DNA from: Pseudomonas sp. 7P_10.2_Bac1
Lineage (GTDB): Bacteria; Pseudomonadota; Gammaproteobacteria; Pseudomonadales; Pseudomonadaceae
Direction: 5' to 3'
Length of the DNA stretch: 64,000 nt
NCBI RefSeq assembly: GCF_025465935.1
Contig: NZ_JANLNV010000020.1
Location: 1-64,000, forward strand
The translations under genes and the position numbers were made by a program. The notes beneath the pieces are model-generated. The model was not told where the DNA came from. It ran no database searches and saw only the letters and a program-made list of their open reading frames with translations. Of the stretch, positions 37,660 through 47,411 are shown piece by piece. Position 1 is the stretch's first letter, and each line of letters opens with the position of its first letter.

Positions 37660-39422
37660 TGCCCATCACGCCTGGTTCATCGCGCAAGCCCCACCCCTTT
37701 AAAGTGTCGCGCTGGACGGTTCAGCGCAAACTGGTACTGGCTTTTTGGCTGGTCAGCGTCGTACCGACGATGATCGCTGCCGAACTGGCCGCCACCACCC
37801 TGTCGCAAATTTTCGACAGCAACGTGCGCGTGTGGCTGCAGGAATCCACCAAGATCGTCAAAGACGAGATCAGCGAGATCCTCCAGGACAACGCCCGCGT
37901 GGCCAAGTTGTTCCTGCAATACACTCACCCGCCGTCGAACAACAAAGCCATTCGCCATGACAAGCTCACTGCCGACATTGCCGATGCGATGGGCATTGAC
38001 GTGGTGGCGTTGATTCGCGACAGCGACCATAAAGTGGTGTTCAGCACCGCCAGCGACAATATCGTCGACCAGATCAGCCTGGCGCCCAATGCCGTGTTGC
38101 AAACCATCAACGTGGGCGGCATTCCCACAGGCACTGTGGTGTCGACCTTCACCACGTCCCAGGACGGCGAGGACTACCAACTGCTGGTCGCGACGTACAT
38201 GGACAGCAGCTTCCTGACCAGCGTCGCCGATGTGCACTCCCTCGATCTGCGCCTATACCTGTCCAACGCCAACGGCTTTGCCGAGATTTTCTCCAGCCAG
38301 CATTTCGATGATCACAAGCCCATGCTCTCCCACAGCATCGAAAAGACCCTGCGCGAGACCAAGCTGCCCAGCGAGCAGTTCACCAGTCGCTACAGCGGTC
38401 TGTACTGGCCGATCCTGAATGACAACGGCGAGCTGCAAGGCGTGATCTACAGCGGCCTGCTGCGCCATTCCAGCCTCGTGGGGCTGGTCAACCAGACCAA
38501 TCTTTTTGCACTGATCTTCCTGCTCGGTTCATTGTTGTCGCTGACGGTCGGCTGGCTGGTTTCCGAGCGATTGACGCGGCCACTGCGCGCCTTGTCCGAG
38601 GGTGTACGCGCAGTGACGGCGGGAGACTACAACCAGCGCGTCGCCGTATCGGGGCACGATGAACTGGCCGAATTGAGCAGCACGTTCAACCACATGACCG
38701 CACGACTGGGTGAGTTGCAACACCTCGAAGGCCAACTGCGTCGGCGTGACCGTTTGCATGCCCTCGGCGAAGTGGCCATGGGCCTGGCACACGAGATCCG
38801 CAACCCGCTGGGCATCATCAAAACCGCCACCCAGTTACTGCACCGGCGCGCCGACCTTGGCGAAACCGACAAGCGCCATCTGGAATACGTGGTCAGCGAA
38901 GTGACGCGCATCAACGAACTGATCACCGAATTCCTCGATTTCGCCAAACCCAGCGCCCCGGTGCGCTCACAACAGCCTGCTCGGCCGCTGGTAGAAGACA
39001 TTCTGGGCTTTTGCGAGCCCGAGCTCAAAAGCCACAATATCGAAGCGCAAATCGACGATCAGGCGCCGGGGGCGACGCTCTATGCCGATGCCCGCCAGCT
39101 CAAACAGGCGTGCCTGAACCTGATCCTCAACGCAATCGATGCCATGCCCGACGGTGGGTACCTGACATTGCGCATTGCGCAGGATGACATCGGCGATACA
39201 GTATTGAGCGTTATCGATACTGGCCAAGGTATTGAACCCGACATGATCGAACGAATTTTTACCCCGTTTGTGACCACCAAAGCCTCGGGCACGGGTTTGG
39301 GCTTGCCCAAAGTCTTCTCGATCCTGGAAAACCATGACGGCCGTGTTGAATGCCTCAGCGAGAAAGACGCGGGCACCACGTTCAACTTGTACATTCCGGC
39401 CCACGGAGGGGATGAGTCATGA
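37659..39422 (+). CDS. Sensor histidine kinase of the aminotransferase operon
   Basis: A 587-residue membrane kinase. A helix at about residues 24-48, a periplasmic sensor of roughly 230 residues, a second helix near 283-303, a HAMP domain (ERLTRPLRALSEGVRAVTAGDYNQRV), the phospho-acceptor box GLAHEIRNPLGIIKTA and an ATPase domain (NLILNAIDAM, DTGQGI, GTGLGLPKVF). Its partner regulator overlaps it by four bases. It probably senses the product or precursor of the linked enzymes. Confidence 0.9.
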   Translation: MPITPGSSRKPHPFKVSRWTVQRKLVLAFWLVSVVPTMIAAELAATTLSQIFDSNVRVWLQESTKIVKDEISEILQDNARVAKLFLQYTHPPSNNKAIRHDKLTADIADAMGIDVVALIRDSDHKVVFSTASDNIVDQISLAPNAVLQTINVGGIPTGTVVSTFTTSQDGEDYQLLVATYMDSSFLTSVADVHSLDLRLYLSNANGFAEIFSSQHFDDHKPMLSHSIEKTLRETKLPSEQFTSRYSGLYWPILNDNGELQGVIYSGLLRHSSLVGLVNQTNLFALIFLLGSLLSLTVGWLVSERLTRPLRALSEGVRAVTAGDYNQRVAVSGHDELAELSSTFNHMTARLGELQHLEGQLRRRDRLHALGEVAMGLAHEIRNPLGIIKTATQLLHRRADLGETDKRHLEYVVSEVTRINELITEFLDFAKPSAPVRSQQPARPLVEDILGFCEPELKSHNIEAQIDDQAPGATLYADARQLKQACLNLILNAIDAMPDGGYLTLRIAQDDIGDTVLSVIDTGQGIEPDMIERIFTPFVTTKASGTGLGLPKVFSILENHDGRVECLSEKDAGTTFNLYIPAHGGDES

Positions 39423-40810
39423 GCCATAACGTACTGGTAGTCGACGATGAGCCAAAGCTGTGTGACCTGCTCAGCTCAGCGCTGACCCAGAACGATGTTC
39501 ACGTTTTCACCGCAGGCAACGGCCTGCAGGCCCTGGCTATTCTGGAACAGGAAAACATTGACCTGGTGATCAGCGACTGGCGCATGCCCGGCATGGACGG
39601 TCCGCAGTTGCTGGCCGAGGTCAAGCAGCGCTACCCGCAGTTGCCGGTGATCGTCATGACCGCCTACAGCACGGTTAAAAACGCCGTGCAGTCCATGCGC
39701 AACGGCGCCTACGACTACATTGCCAAGCCTTTCGACATCGACGAACTCGACATCACCGTCAGCAAGGCCCTGCAATTTCGCGACATCGTGCGTGACAACG
39801 CGCGCATGCGCGCCGAGCTCGATGAGCATCAGCACATCGACAGCCTGGTCGGCGAAAGCCCGAGCTTTCGGCGTGTTTTGCATGCCATCGACTCCGTGCG
39901 CGACAGCAATGCCACCATCCTGCTGACCGGCGAAAGCGGGACCGGCAAAGAAATGGTCGCCCGCGCCATCCACCGACACGGCAGCCGTGCAGACAAACCT
40001 TTTGTGGCCGTCAACTGTGCAGCCATTCCTGAAGGGCTGCTGGAAAGCGAGATGTTTGGCCATCGCAAAGGCGCATTCACCGGCGCGGTGGCGGATCGTG
40101 TCGGGCGCTTTATGCAGGCAGATAAAGGCACGCTGTTTCTCGACGAAGTGGGCGACATGCCGTTGGCCTTGCAGGCCAAGATTCTGCGGGCGCTGCAAGA
40201 GCGGGTGATTGAGCCGGTGGGCGATCCGCGTGAGCGCAAGGTCGACGTGCGGGTGATTGCCGCGACCAACAAGAACCTGCTGGAAGCCGTGGCCAACAAA
40301 GAGTTTCGCGAAGACTTGTACTACCGCCTGAACGTCTTCCCGATCCCGCTACCCGCCTTGCGTGATCGCGTGGAAGACATCGGCCCGCTGGCGCGGCATT
40401 TTGCCCACAACTTGGGGGCGACCGCAGGCAAACGGATTACCGGCTTTAGCCCAAGCGCCCTACAGGCCATGACGCAATACAACTGGCCGGGCAACATTCG
40501 CGAACTGCAAAACTGCGTAGAGCGCGCCACCATCGTGGCCAAGACCAGCACGATTGAGGACAGCGACTTGCCGCCTTACCTGTTCACGGCCCAACCAATG
40601 CACAGCAGCGCTCTAGCCACACCTGAAGTCCGGGTACCGCCGGACCTGGAGGCCGCGCTGGCGGAAGTTGAAAAGGCCTACATCCTGGCAGCCTTGCAAC
40701 AGGCCCAAGGCGTACAGGCTGCTGCGGCTCAGTTAATTGGTATTTCTGAGCGCAGCTTTTGGTATCGCCTGAAAAAACTCGATATCCATGTGGACAAGAT
40801 AGTCAGGTGA
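39419..40810 (+). CDS. Sigma-54-dependent response regulator of the operon
   Basis: A 463-residue NtrC-family activator. Receiver with Asp53 (VISDWRMPG), AAA+ domain with Walker A GESGTGKE, a standard GAFTGA loop and Walker B GTLFLDEVGD, then a Fis-type C-terminus (AAAQLIGISERSFWYRLKKLDIHV). It ends the operon that starts with a -24/-12 promoter, so positive autoregulation is likely. The best candidate binding site is the TTGTAGC inverted repeat at 33421. Confidence 0.92.
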   Translation: MSHNVLVVDDEPKLCDLLSSALTQNDVHVFTAGNGLQALAILEQENIDLVISDWRMPGMDGPQLLAEVKQRYPQLPVIVMTAYSTVKNAVQSMRNGAYDYIAKPFDIDELDITVSKALQFRDIVRDNARMRAELDEHQHIDSLVGESPSFRRVLHAIDSVRDSNATILLTGESGTGKEMVARAIHRHGSRADKPFVAVNCAAIPEGLLESEMFGHRKGAFTGAVADRVGRFMQADKGTLFLDEVGDMPLALQAKILRALQERVIEPVGDPRERKVDVRVIAATNKNLLEAVANKEFREDLYYRLNVFPIPLPALRDRVEDIGPLARHFAHNLGATAGKRITGFSPSALQAMTQYNWPGNIRELQNCVERATIVAKTSTIEDSDLPPYLFTAQPMHSSALATPEVRVPPDLEAALAEVEKAYILAALQQAQGVQAAAAQLIGISERSFWYRLKKLDIHVDKIVR

Positions 40811-40815
40811 AAACA

Positions 40816-40868
40816 CGGGGAGCGGCAAGCGGCAAGTAAAAGCATGTCGCTTGCCTCTTACCGCTCCC
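40816..40868. terminator. Imperfect inverted repeat after the operon
   Basis: ggggagcggcaagcggcaag and cttgcctcttaccgctcccc pair with a few mismatches just after the regulator stop. A shorter agcggcaag/cttgccgct repeat recurs at 63855-63893, so this is also a repeat family of the genome. Confidence 0.65.
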
Positions 40869-40942
40869 CCTCGACACCCAGCACAACATGAGACAGACTC
40901 AACACTTTCGTGCTGATCATCAATTTCACTCATGGAGCCATC

Positions 40943-41860
40943 GTGCTGGAAATTCGTCACCTCAAAACCCTGCACGCTTTGCGCGAGTCCGACAGCCTGG
41001 TCGAAGCGGCCGAGCGTTTGCATCTGACTCAATCTGCGTTGTCGCACCAGTTCAAAGAGTTGGAAGAGCGCATGGGCATGCCGCTCTTTGTCCGTAAGAC
41101 CAAGCCGGTACGTTTCACCAGTGGCGGCCTGCGCCTGCTGCAACTGGCTGACGCCATGCTGCCGTTACTGCGGGCAGCCGAACGCGATATTACGCGGCTG
41201 ATTGGCGGCACGGCCGGGCGCTTGCACATGGCGATTGAATGCCACAGTTGCTTCCAGTGGCTGATGCCAACCATCGACCAGTTCCGTGATGCCTGGCCCG
41301 AAGTGGAACTCGATCTCGCATCGGGCTTTGCTTTCGCACCCTTACCCGCGCTGGCGCGGGGTGACCTGGACCTGGTAGTGACGTCTGACCCGCAGGAAAT
41401 TGCCGGTCTGACTTACGTACCGCTGTTTACCTACGAAGCCATGCTGGCCGTGGCCAACCAGCATCCTTTAGCCGCCAAACCTTTCATCGTGCCCGAAGAC
41501 CTGACCACGGAAGTGTTGATTACGTATCCGGTTGAACGTGACCGCCTGGACATCTTCACCCGTTTTCTGGAGCCCGCCGACGTCGAGCCAGCGCAAGTGC
41601 GCACCTCCGAGCTGACGGTGATGATGATGCAACTGGTCGCCAGTGGCCGCGGCGTGTGCGGTATGCCGCATTGGGCGCTGCATGAATACAGCTCGCGCGG
41701 CTATGTGCAGGCCAAGCGGCTGGGCGAAAAAGGCTTGTTTGCCACACTGTATGCCGCCGTGCGCTCCGACATGCTGGATGCACCTTACATGCGCGACTTC
41801 TTGCTGACGGCTAAAGACACGTCATTTTCGACGCTGGATGGCGTGAGCGCGGTTCGATAA
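40943..41860 (+). CDS. metR: LysR-family regulator MetR
   Basis: A 305-residue LysR-type activator of methionine synthesis genes that uses homocysteine as coinducer. The helix-turn-helix is in SLVEAAERLHLTQSALSHQFKELEERMG; the effector domain has AIECHSCFQWLMP and YPVERDRLDIF, both characteristic of MetR. GTG at 40943 gives the MetR start MLEIRHLKTLHALR with GGAG upstream. No met gene is adjacent. Confidence 0.93.
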   Translation: MLEIRHLKTLHALRESDSLVEAAERLHLTQSALSHQFKELEERMGMPLFVRKTKPVRFTSGGLRLLQLADAMLPLLRAAERDITRLIGGTAGRLHMAIECHSCFQWLMPTIDQFRDAWPEVELDLASGFAFAPLPALARGDLDLVVTSDPQEIAGLTYVPLFTYEAMLAVANQHPLAAKPFIVPEDLTTEVLITYPVERDRLDIFTRFLEPADVEPAQVRTSELTVMMMQLVASGRGVCGMPHWALHEYSSRGYVQAKRLGEKGLFATLYAAVRSDMLDAPYMRDFLLTAKDTSFSTLDGVSAVR

Positions 41861-41958
41861 GCGCTCATCATCGACACAAGCTTTAAGCGATCTGCAGTCG
41901 CTGACGCGTTCCGAAGGCTGCGATACGGGCCTCAGGAGTGCCGTCCGAGGTCGCAGCC

Positions 41959-42480
41959 TCATTCGTCGGCAGCAACTGCAGCATCGACCCGGCGCCGCAT
42001 ATGCACCCGGTCGAAATAGTCTTCCCCGACCCGAATCGCACTGTCTTCCAGCGCCGACTGCTCAAACCCGCAACGCCGATACAACGCCAGCGCGGCCGTG
42101 CTGTTGGCACTCACGGTCAGTTCAACCACTTTGATGTCTGGCTCTTGCTCGGCCAATGACAGCACCGCCTGCACCAGTTGCTCACCCACTCCCTGCCCAC
42201 GCAACGCCTGGGGTACGTAAAGGCCAAACAGGGTCGCCTTGTGCTGAGCGTCTTCCCAGGGCTCAAACGCCAGGCCGACAATCCCCGCCAGTTGCCCATC
42301 TACAAAAGCCCCGAACACGGCGCTTAACTCATCGTCCAACTGCCCTTCCCACCAGCTCAACGGCAATTTCTCACGATTGCCAATGCTGGACACAAAGGCC
42401 TCCGGGTGCAGCGAATACGCCTCCAGCATGAGTTGGCGATAAGCCTTGGCGCGGGAGGGATCAAGCAGTTCTATAGCCAT
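41959..42480 (-). CDS. GNAT-family N-acetyltransferase
   Basis: A 173-residue single-domain acetyltransferase. The acetyl-CoA loop is VPQALRGQGVGEQLVQAVL and the C-terminal motif is NSTAALALYRRCGFEQSA. The substrate cannot be told. It lies 15 bases after a LysE-type exporter gene on the same strand, and is probably cotranscribed with it. Confidence 0.88.
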   Translation of the reverse strand: MAIELLDPSRAKAYRQLMLEAYSLHPEAFVSSIGNREKLPLSWWEGQLDDELSAVFGAFVDGQLAGIVGLAFEPWEDAQHKATLFGLYVPQALRGQGVGEQLVQAVLSLAEQEPDIKVVELTVSANSTAALALYRRCGFEQSALEDSAIRVGEDYFDRVHMRRRVDAAVAADE

Positions 42481-42495
42481 GACAACGGGTCCACA

Positions 42496-43137
42496 TCACA
42501 CAGTTTTACGGGGTTCGAGTAGCAGCCTGATCGCCAGCCCGGCCAGCACAAAGCCCATCACATAACGTTGTGCTATCAGCCAGGTGGGGTTGCGCATGAA
42601 CCACACGGCGATACCGGAAGCGAACAAGGCAATCAGCAGGTTGACGCTGAAGCTGACACTGATTTGAGTCAGGCCCAGGAGGACGCTCTGTGTAAACACC
42701 GAGCCATGCTCAGGGCTGATGAATTGCGGGAAGATCGAGAGGTAAAAGACAGCCACTTTTGGGTTCAGCACGCTGGTCAAAAACCCCATCAACATCAGCT
42801 TTGGCGTCGAGTCCGGCGCCAGGTCACGCGCTTCAAACGGTGAACGCGCGCCGGGCTTCAGAGCTTGCCAGGCCATCCATAACAGGTAGAGCGCGCCAGC
42901 CCACTTCAACGCTTCATACGCCATCGGGACGGCCAGGAAAACCGCTGTCAGCCCCGCAGCTGCAGTGAGCATGTGCACAAAAAAACCGGCCACAACCCCC
43001 ACCAGCGACGTGACTCCGGCCTTGCGACCCTGACAGATTGAACGCGATATCAGGTAAATCATGTTCGGCCCCGGCGTCAGCACCATAAGCAGGCACGCCG
43101 CGGCGAAGATCAGCAGGTCATGAGCAGGGATCATCAA
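42496..43137 (-). CDS. LysE/RhtB-family amino acid exporter
   Basis: A 213-residue inner membrane protein with about six helices. The LysE family start is visible in LMVLTPGPNMIYLISRSICQGRKAGVTSLVGVVAGF and LNPKVAVFYLSIFPQF. It probably exports an amino acid or analogue. Third gene of a minus-strand group of Nudix, LysE and GNAT genes. Confidence 0.9.
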   Translation of the reverse strand: MMIPAHDLLIFAAACLLMVLTPGPNMIYLISRSICQGRKAGVTSLVGVVAGFFVHMLTAAAGLTAVFLAVPMAYEALKWAGALYLLWMAWQALKPGARSPFEARDLAPDSTPKLMLMGFLTSVLNPKVAVFYLSIFPQFISPEHGSVFTQSVLLGLTQISVSFSVNLLIALFASGIAVWFMRNPTWLIAQRYVMGFVLAGLAIRLLLEPRKTV

Positions 43138-43156
43138 CGGTCCTTGAAGCTTGCTG

Positions 43157-43561
43157 TCAGGTCAGCGACTGACGATAAAACGGCAGGATCAGGTCACGTG
43201 TCAAGGGCGCCAACTGCAGGTCGCCATCACCGGCAGGATCAATCCAGCGTACTTCTTCAATCTCGGCTGCCGGGTTCACCGGCTCGTCGATAGTGAGCTG
43301 AAACAACTCGGCCTCCACGATAAACCCCGGCTCATTGACGGCGGGCGCCGAGAAGTGACCAAGGTACACGGCATCCGTGGGTTCAATGTGCAGGCCGAGT
43401 TCTTCGTGCAGCTCACGGGCCAGTGCCTCGACAGGCCGTTCACCGGCATCAATCTTGCCGCCGGGCTGCATGAACGCCTGGGTGCCGCGCTTGCGCACGA
43501 GCAGGGTCTGGCCTGTAGGCCCGATCAACAATGCAGCCGCGATACGGATGGTTTTTGACAT
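43157..43561 (-). CDS. Nudix hydrolase
   Basis: A 134-residue pyrophosphohydrolase with a complete Nudix box starting at GGKIDAGERPVEALARELHE and ending EELGL. Preceding lines (RIAAALLIGPTGQTLLVRKRGTQAFMQPGG) fit the family. ATG at 43561 is chosen; the longer frame has no support. Substrate not identifiable. Confidence 0.9.
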   Translation of the reverse strand: MSKTIRIAAALLIGPTGQTLLVRKRGTQAFMQPGGKIDAGERPVEALARELHEELGLHIEPTDAVYLGHFSAPAVNEPGFIVEAELFQLTIDEPVNPAAEIEEVRWIDPAGDGDLQLAPLTRDLILPFYRQSLT

Positions 43562-43629
43562 GGAAAAGGACGCCTTGAACAAAAAGGCGGCAAGGATCAC
43601 ACGACTCTCGCCGCATCTCAAATAACCGA

Positions 43630-43668
43630 TAAAAAAAGGGCCACTTCATCAACTGAAGCAGCCCTGAG
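43630..43668 (-). terminator. Terminator of the L31 gene
   Basis: On the minus strand, gggctgcttca, loop, tgaagtggccc followed by seven T, located between the L31 gene and the Nudix gene. Confidence 0.8.
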
Positions 43669-43686
43669 GTAAAACGGTTGGCCTGA

Positions 43687-43956
43687 TCAGCCTTCAGCTT
43701 TTTTGCCCGAGCCAAACGTCGCGAAACGCTTGTTGAACCCGGCAATCCGGCCTTCGGTCTGGGTCTTGCGCTGCTGGCCGGTGTACACCGGGTGGGAAGC
43801 GCTGGACACGTCTAGTGCGACGTAAGGGTAGGTGTTGCCATCGCTGTGTTTGTGAGTACGGTCGGTGTCGACAGTGGAGCCGATCAGGAAGAAAACGTCG
43901 GCGGCGGTGTCGTGAAACAGGACGGTGCGATAGTCAGGATGAATACCAGTTCTCAT
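43687..43956 (-). CDS. rpmE2: Type B (zinc-independent) ribosomal protein L31
   Basis: An 89-residue L31 paralogue. It lacks the CxxC zinc ligands of type A L31 and has the type B sequence [16 protein letters not shown]...[12 protein letters not shown]. It replaces the zinc form when zinc is scarce, freeing metal for other uses. ATG at 43956 is the family start. A candidate Zur operator lies 34 bases upstream, with the same core as one before the znuD-type receptor at 59968. Confidence 0.95.
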   Translation of the reverse strand: MRTGIHPDYRTVLFHDTAADVFFLIGSTVDTDRTHKHSDGNTYPYVALDVSSASHPVYTGQQRKTQTEGRIAGFNKRFATFGSGKKAEG

Positions 43957-43989
43957 AGTGCCTCCGGGGCGTCTGGGTGATGTCAATGC

Positions 43990-44002
43990 GTTATACAGTA
44001 AC
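43990..44002. promoter_or_regulatory. Candidate Zur operator upstream of rpmE2
   Basis: GTTATACAGTAAC (minus strand GTTACTGTATAAC) resembles the Zur consensus GTTATANNATAAC. It has the same GTTATA-N2-GTAAC core as the site before the ZnuD-type gene. Confidence 0.7.
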
Positions 44003-44057
44003 ACAATGAGCACACCCAAACGAGAACCGATTGCAATAAGGATAAACCCAAGGCTTA

Positions 44058-45380
44058 TCAGGATTCCTGGAAGTCCATCTCAGGTGGCTGTTTGGAGAAG
44101 CCACGAGTCAGGAAACCCAGGTAGATAAAGCCAATCACCAGCCAGCTCAGGCCCAGGTAGATCGCCAGATGGTCGAGGCTGATCATCAACCACAGGTCCG
44201 CCAGCAGACCGATGGTCGGGAAGACCAGGAACAACACGATTTCACGCAGGCCACGCTCTTTACCGCCGATCCAGTAGTGGAAGATCACCGAAAGGTTGAC
44301 CAGGGTGAACGCCAGGAAAGCACCGAAGTTGATGAACGAGGTCGAGGTCGTCACGTCCAGTTTGAGTGCCAGCAAGGCGACAACGGCGCACAGCAGAATG
44401 CTGTTGACCGGCGTGCCGAACTTGGCGTGCAGGGTGCCGAAAAACGACTTGGGCAGCACACCGTCACGGCCCATCGCATAGAGCAGGCGCGAACCACTGG
44501 CCTGGGCCGACAGGCCCGACGCAAATTGACCGACGATCAAACCAATCAGGAAGATCGACACAAACAGGTCGCCACCAATGTTGCGGGCGATCTCGTACGC
44601 GGCAGAATCGACGTCTGCGAACTGGAACGACGGGTGGGCGATTTGCACGAAGTACGACACGCCCACAAAGATCAGCCCGCCGATCAAGGTGATCAGCATG
44701 ATTGCGCGCGGGATTGTCCGACGTGCATCGCGGGTTTCTTCAGTGAGGGTACTGACCGCGTCAAAGCCCAGGAACGAGTAGCAAGCGATGGCCGCACCGC
44801 TCATGATCAACGGCATTTGCATCTGGCCATTGAAGAACGGTTCGATGGTCCACAGCGGCTTGCTCGCGTCACCGCCGATGTAATGCACACACAGCGCCAC
44901 AAAGGCGATCAGCACCAACGCTTGCACCAGCATCAGCAAGCTGTTGATACCGTTGGCCAGTTTCAGGCCGACGATATTGATCAGGCTGGTGATGCCGATA
45001 AAGGCCAGGACCCAGATCCATTGCGGTACGGCTGGAAACGCCGAATGCAGGTACGCCGCGCCGATCAGCCAGATAGCCATGGGCAGGAACAGGTAGTCGA
45101 GCAGCACCGCCCACCCGGCAATGAAGCCGAGCTTGGGGCTGATAGCCTTGCGCACATAGGTGTAAGCGGAACCCGCCACCGGGAAGGCCGAAGCCATGCG
45201 CCCGTAACTCATGGCGGTAAAGAACATCGCCACCAGAGCGGCCAGGTAAGCTGCCGGCACCATGCCAGCAGTGGATTGCGCCAGGATACCGAACGTGCCG
45301 AGCACGATGATCGGTGTCATGTAGGCGATGCCAAACAGCACCACCGACCCTAGCGACAAGGTGCGTTGCAAACGAGCCAT
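44058..45380 (-). CDS. APC-family amino acid/putrescine permease
   Basis: A 440-residue importer with about 12 helices. The start [25 protein letters not shown] and the segment [28 protein letters not shown] resemble the PuuP putrescine importer branch. It lies 200 bases from a minus-strand nitrilase gene, so it may import an amide or polyamine processed by that enzyme. Substrate inferred only. Confidence 0.85.
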   Translation of the reverse strand: MARLQRTLSLGSVVLFGIAYMTPIIVLGTFGILAQSTAGMVPAAYLAALVAMFFTAMSYGRMASAFPVAGSAYTYVRKAISPKLGFIAGWAVLLDYLFLPMAIWLIGAAYLHSAFPAVPQWIWVLAFIGITSLINIVGLKLANGINSLLMLVQALVLIAFVALCVHYIGGDASKPLWTIEPFFNGQMQMPLIMSGAAIACYSFLGFDAVSTLTEETRDARRTIPRAIMLITLIGGLIFVGVSYFVQIAHPSFQFADVDSAAYEIARNIGGDLFVSIFLIGLIVGQFASGLSAQASGSRLLYAMGRDGVLPKSFFGTLHAKFGTPVNSILLCAVVALLALKLDVTTSTSFINFGAFLAFTLVNLSVIFHYWIGGKERGLREIVLFLVFPTIGLLADLWLMISLDHLAIYLGLSWLVIGFIYLGFLTRGFSKQPPEMDFQES

Positions 45381-45584
45381 GGATGAATCTCCGCGCGATT
45401 ATTGGTTTTATGGCAGAACTGGAAGTCGGTGAAGCACATCTATTTTTTATGGTCGATCACGCCCACGCTCTGCGCAGGCATGTCGCCTCGGACGCTCCGC
45501 GTCCGTTTATGTCGTAACGCCAACTGTCATCGGCGTGATTCCCAGGCACTGCCTGAGAATGCAGCCTAGACGCTGGGCGCCCGT

Positions 45585-46403
45585 TTACGCAGGGATCAAC
45601 AACTCCCGGATCCCGTCAGCGCGCTCGATTACCTCTCCCGGCAATTTCAAGCGCTGGTCGTCCAGATAGCGGTAGTCCTTGCGAGCCGCCTTCAGTTGCG
45701 CCAGATCCAGCTCTACGCGGAACTGACCTTCTTCACGCCCTGCTTCAAACAGCAGCGTGCCGAATGGGTCCACCAACGCACTGCCGCCGGCGAACATCAG
45801 GCCGCCGTCGCCCTCTTCCACACGGTTGACCATCAACGCGAATGCCTGGTTTTCCTGGGCACGGGCCATGATCGAGGTGCGGTGAGTTGGACCGTAAGGG
45901 TCCATGTTGCCGTTGGTGACAATGAGCAATTCGGTACCCAGTTGCGCCAAGGCACGCGCGCTTTCCGGGAACTCGATGTCGTAGCAGATCAGCAGACCGA
46001 CGCGTACGCCGTTCCACACACAGGTGGTGTAGCGATCGCCAGCATTGAAAACGCCACGGTCAGAAGCCCACAAGTGGGTCTTGCGATAACGCAAGGCCAC
46101 ACCTTCAGGGGTGATCATGAGCGTGGTGTTGTAGAATTTGCCGTCGTCGTTTTCGGCCATGCCGATCACCACGGCAATATTGCGTGCTTGAGCGGCCTTG
46201 ATAATGGCCTGCACGGTTGGCCCGTCGATAGACTCGGCAACCGCTGCTACTGTTTGCGCAGAGGGGAAACCCATCAGGTGCGTTTCCGGGAACACGATCA
46301 ACTGTGTGTCGGCCGCGCACGCTGCAATGGACGCAAGGGCCCGTTCGAGGTTGTAGGCAGTGCCGTTGTCACGGCCTGCCAATTGAGCAAATTCGACCTT
46401 CAT
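45585..46403 (-). CDS. Carbon-nitrogen hydrolase (nitrilase superfamily)
   Basis: A 272-residue enzyme with the Glu-Lys-Cys triad: FPETHLMGF near residue 40, YRKTHLW near 111 and LLICYDIEFPE near 144. It hydrolyses C-N bonds in amides or nitriles; candidates in this branch include amidases and N-carbamoylputrescine amidase. It is upstream of the permease gene on the same strand and divergent from a LuxR-type regulator. Confidence 0.88.
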   Translation of the reverse strand: MKVEFAQLAGRDNGTAYNLERALASIAACAADTQLIVFPETHLMGFPSAQTVAAVAESIDGPTVQAIIKAAQARNIAVVIGMAENDDGKFYNTTLMITPEGVALRYRKTHLWASDRGVFNAGDRYTTCVWNGVRVGLLICYDIEFPESARALAQLGTELLIVTNGNMDPYGPTHRTSIMARAQENQAFALMVNRVEEGDGGLMFAGGSALVDPFGTLLFEAGREEGQFRVELDLAQLKAARKDYRYLDDQRLKLPGEVIERADGIRELLIPA

Positions 46404-46505
46404 GGGTATTCCCGTTCTTTTATAAGTGTTCTCGTTGCCGCAGTATGCTTAGCCACAACCTGCCAGGGAATCACGCGGCGGGGGTAACCCGATAGGGGTA
46501 GATTG

Positions 46506-47279
46506 ATGACCATGTCGCTGCAAGACATCGCCTGGCACCGTTCAGTTGGGCAAATGATAGACGCTTTGGACCAGACCAACTTCTGGACTCAACTCGTTCG
46601 TCTGCTGGACCAATATGTGTCGTTTGACAGTTGGGTCGTGCTGCTGTTCAGCAGCGAGCACAAACCACTGGTGTTCGCCGAGTGCCCGGGGCAGGACGGC
46701 AGCCCCGACCAGTTGTTTCAGGACTACCTCAACGGCCTGTACCTGCTTGATCCGTTCTACATCGCCAGCCGTGAACAGGCGCGTACCGGCCTGCTGCGAC
46801 TGGCCGAAGTGGCGCCGGAACATTTCGAACTCACCGAGTACTATCAGCGCTACTTCCGCCTCAACGTGGTGGCCGATGAGATCCAGTTCAACAGCCACCA
46901 GCCGGACGGGCGTACCTTGTGCCTGTCACTGGGATCGCGCCAGCGCTTTGATCGCGAGCAAATCGCCCTGCTGTCGCTGATCCAGCCCTGGGTGTTGAGC
47001 CTGCTACGCCAGCGGCTGCCTTATGAACTCAAGCAGGTCAGTGCCCCCGAGCCGCCAGAGTTGAACGACGAATGGGGCACACACCTGACCGCTCGCGAAC
47101 TGGATGTTGGCCGCCTGATGCTCAGCGGCTGCTCCAGCAAGGAAATCGCCCGCAAGCTGGATATCTCGGTCGAAACCGTGAAAGTCCACAAGAAGCACAT
47201 CTACCGCAAGCTCGGGATTAAATCCCAGTCCGAGCTATTCTCGATCTTTCTCCAGGCGCAAAAAGACCAGGCAACCTGA
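46506..47279 (+). CDS. LuxR-family transcriptional regulator
   Basis: About 257 residues. The C-terminal LuxR helix-turn-helix reads LTARELDVGRLMLSGCSSKEIARKLDISVETVKVHKKHIYRKLGI. The N-terminal 180 residues show no receiver or clear acyl-homoserine lactone site, so the ligand is unknown. Starts at 46506 or 46512 are possible. Divergent from the nitrilase gene with 102 bases between, making the nitrilase-permease pair its likely target. Confidence 0.85.
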   Translation: MTMSLQDIAWHRSVGQMIDALDQTNFWTQLVRLLDQYVSFDSWVVLLFSSEHKPLVFAECPGQDGSPDQLFQDYLNGLYLLDPFYIASREQARTGLLRLAEVAPEHFELTEYYQRYFRLNVVADEIQFNSHQPDGRTLCLSLGSRQRFDREQIALLSLIQPWVLSLLRQRLPYELKQVSAPEPPELNDEWGTHLTARELDVGRLMLSGCSSKEIARKLDISVETVKVHKKHIYRKLGIKSQSELFSIFLQAQKDQAT

Positions 47280-47411
47280 GTCAATGAGCCTTGTTCTTTA
47301 GTCCAATCAGGGTGCTTCATCGCCGTCGCAGAGCCCTTAGTCCTTGTCCGGGCTTTGCGCGCAGGCGCAGAATGACCTATCGACCCTAGCGTCAAACCCA
47401 AGGAAAACCGT

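Noticed and set aside
44169..45353. A 394-codon frame antisense to the permease
   Set aside because: Highly charged, His/Gln-rich composition and complete overlap with a conserved membrane protein mark it as a shadow.
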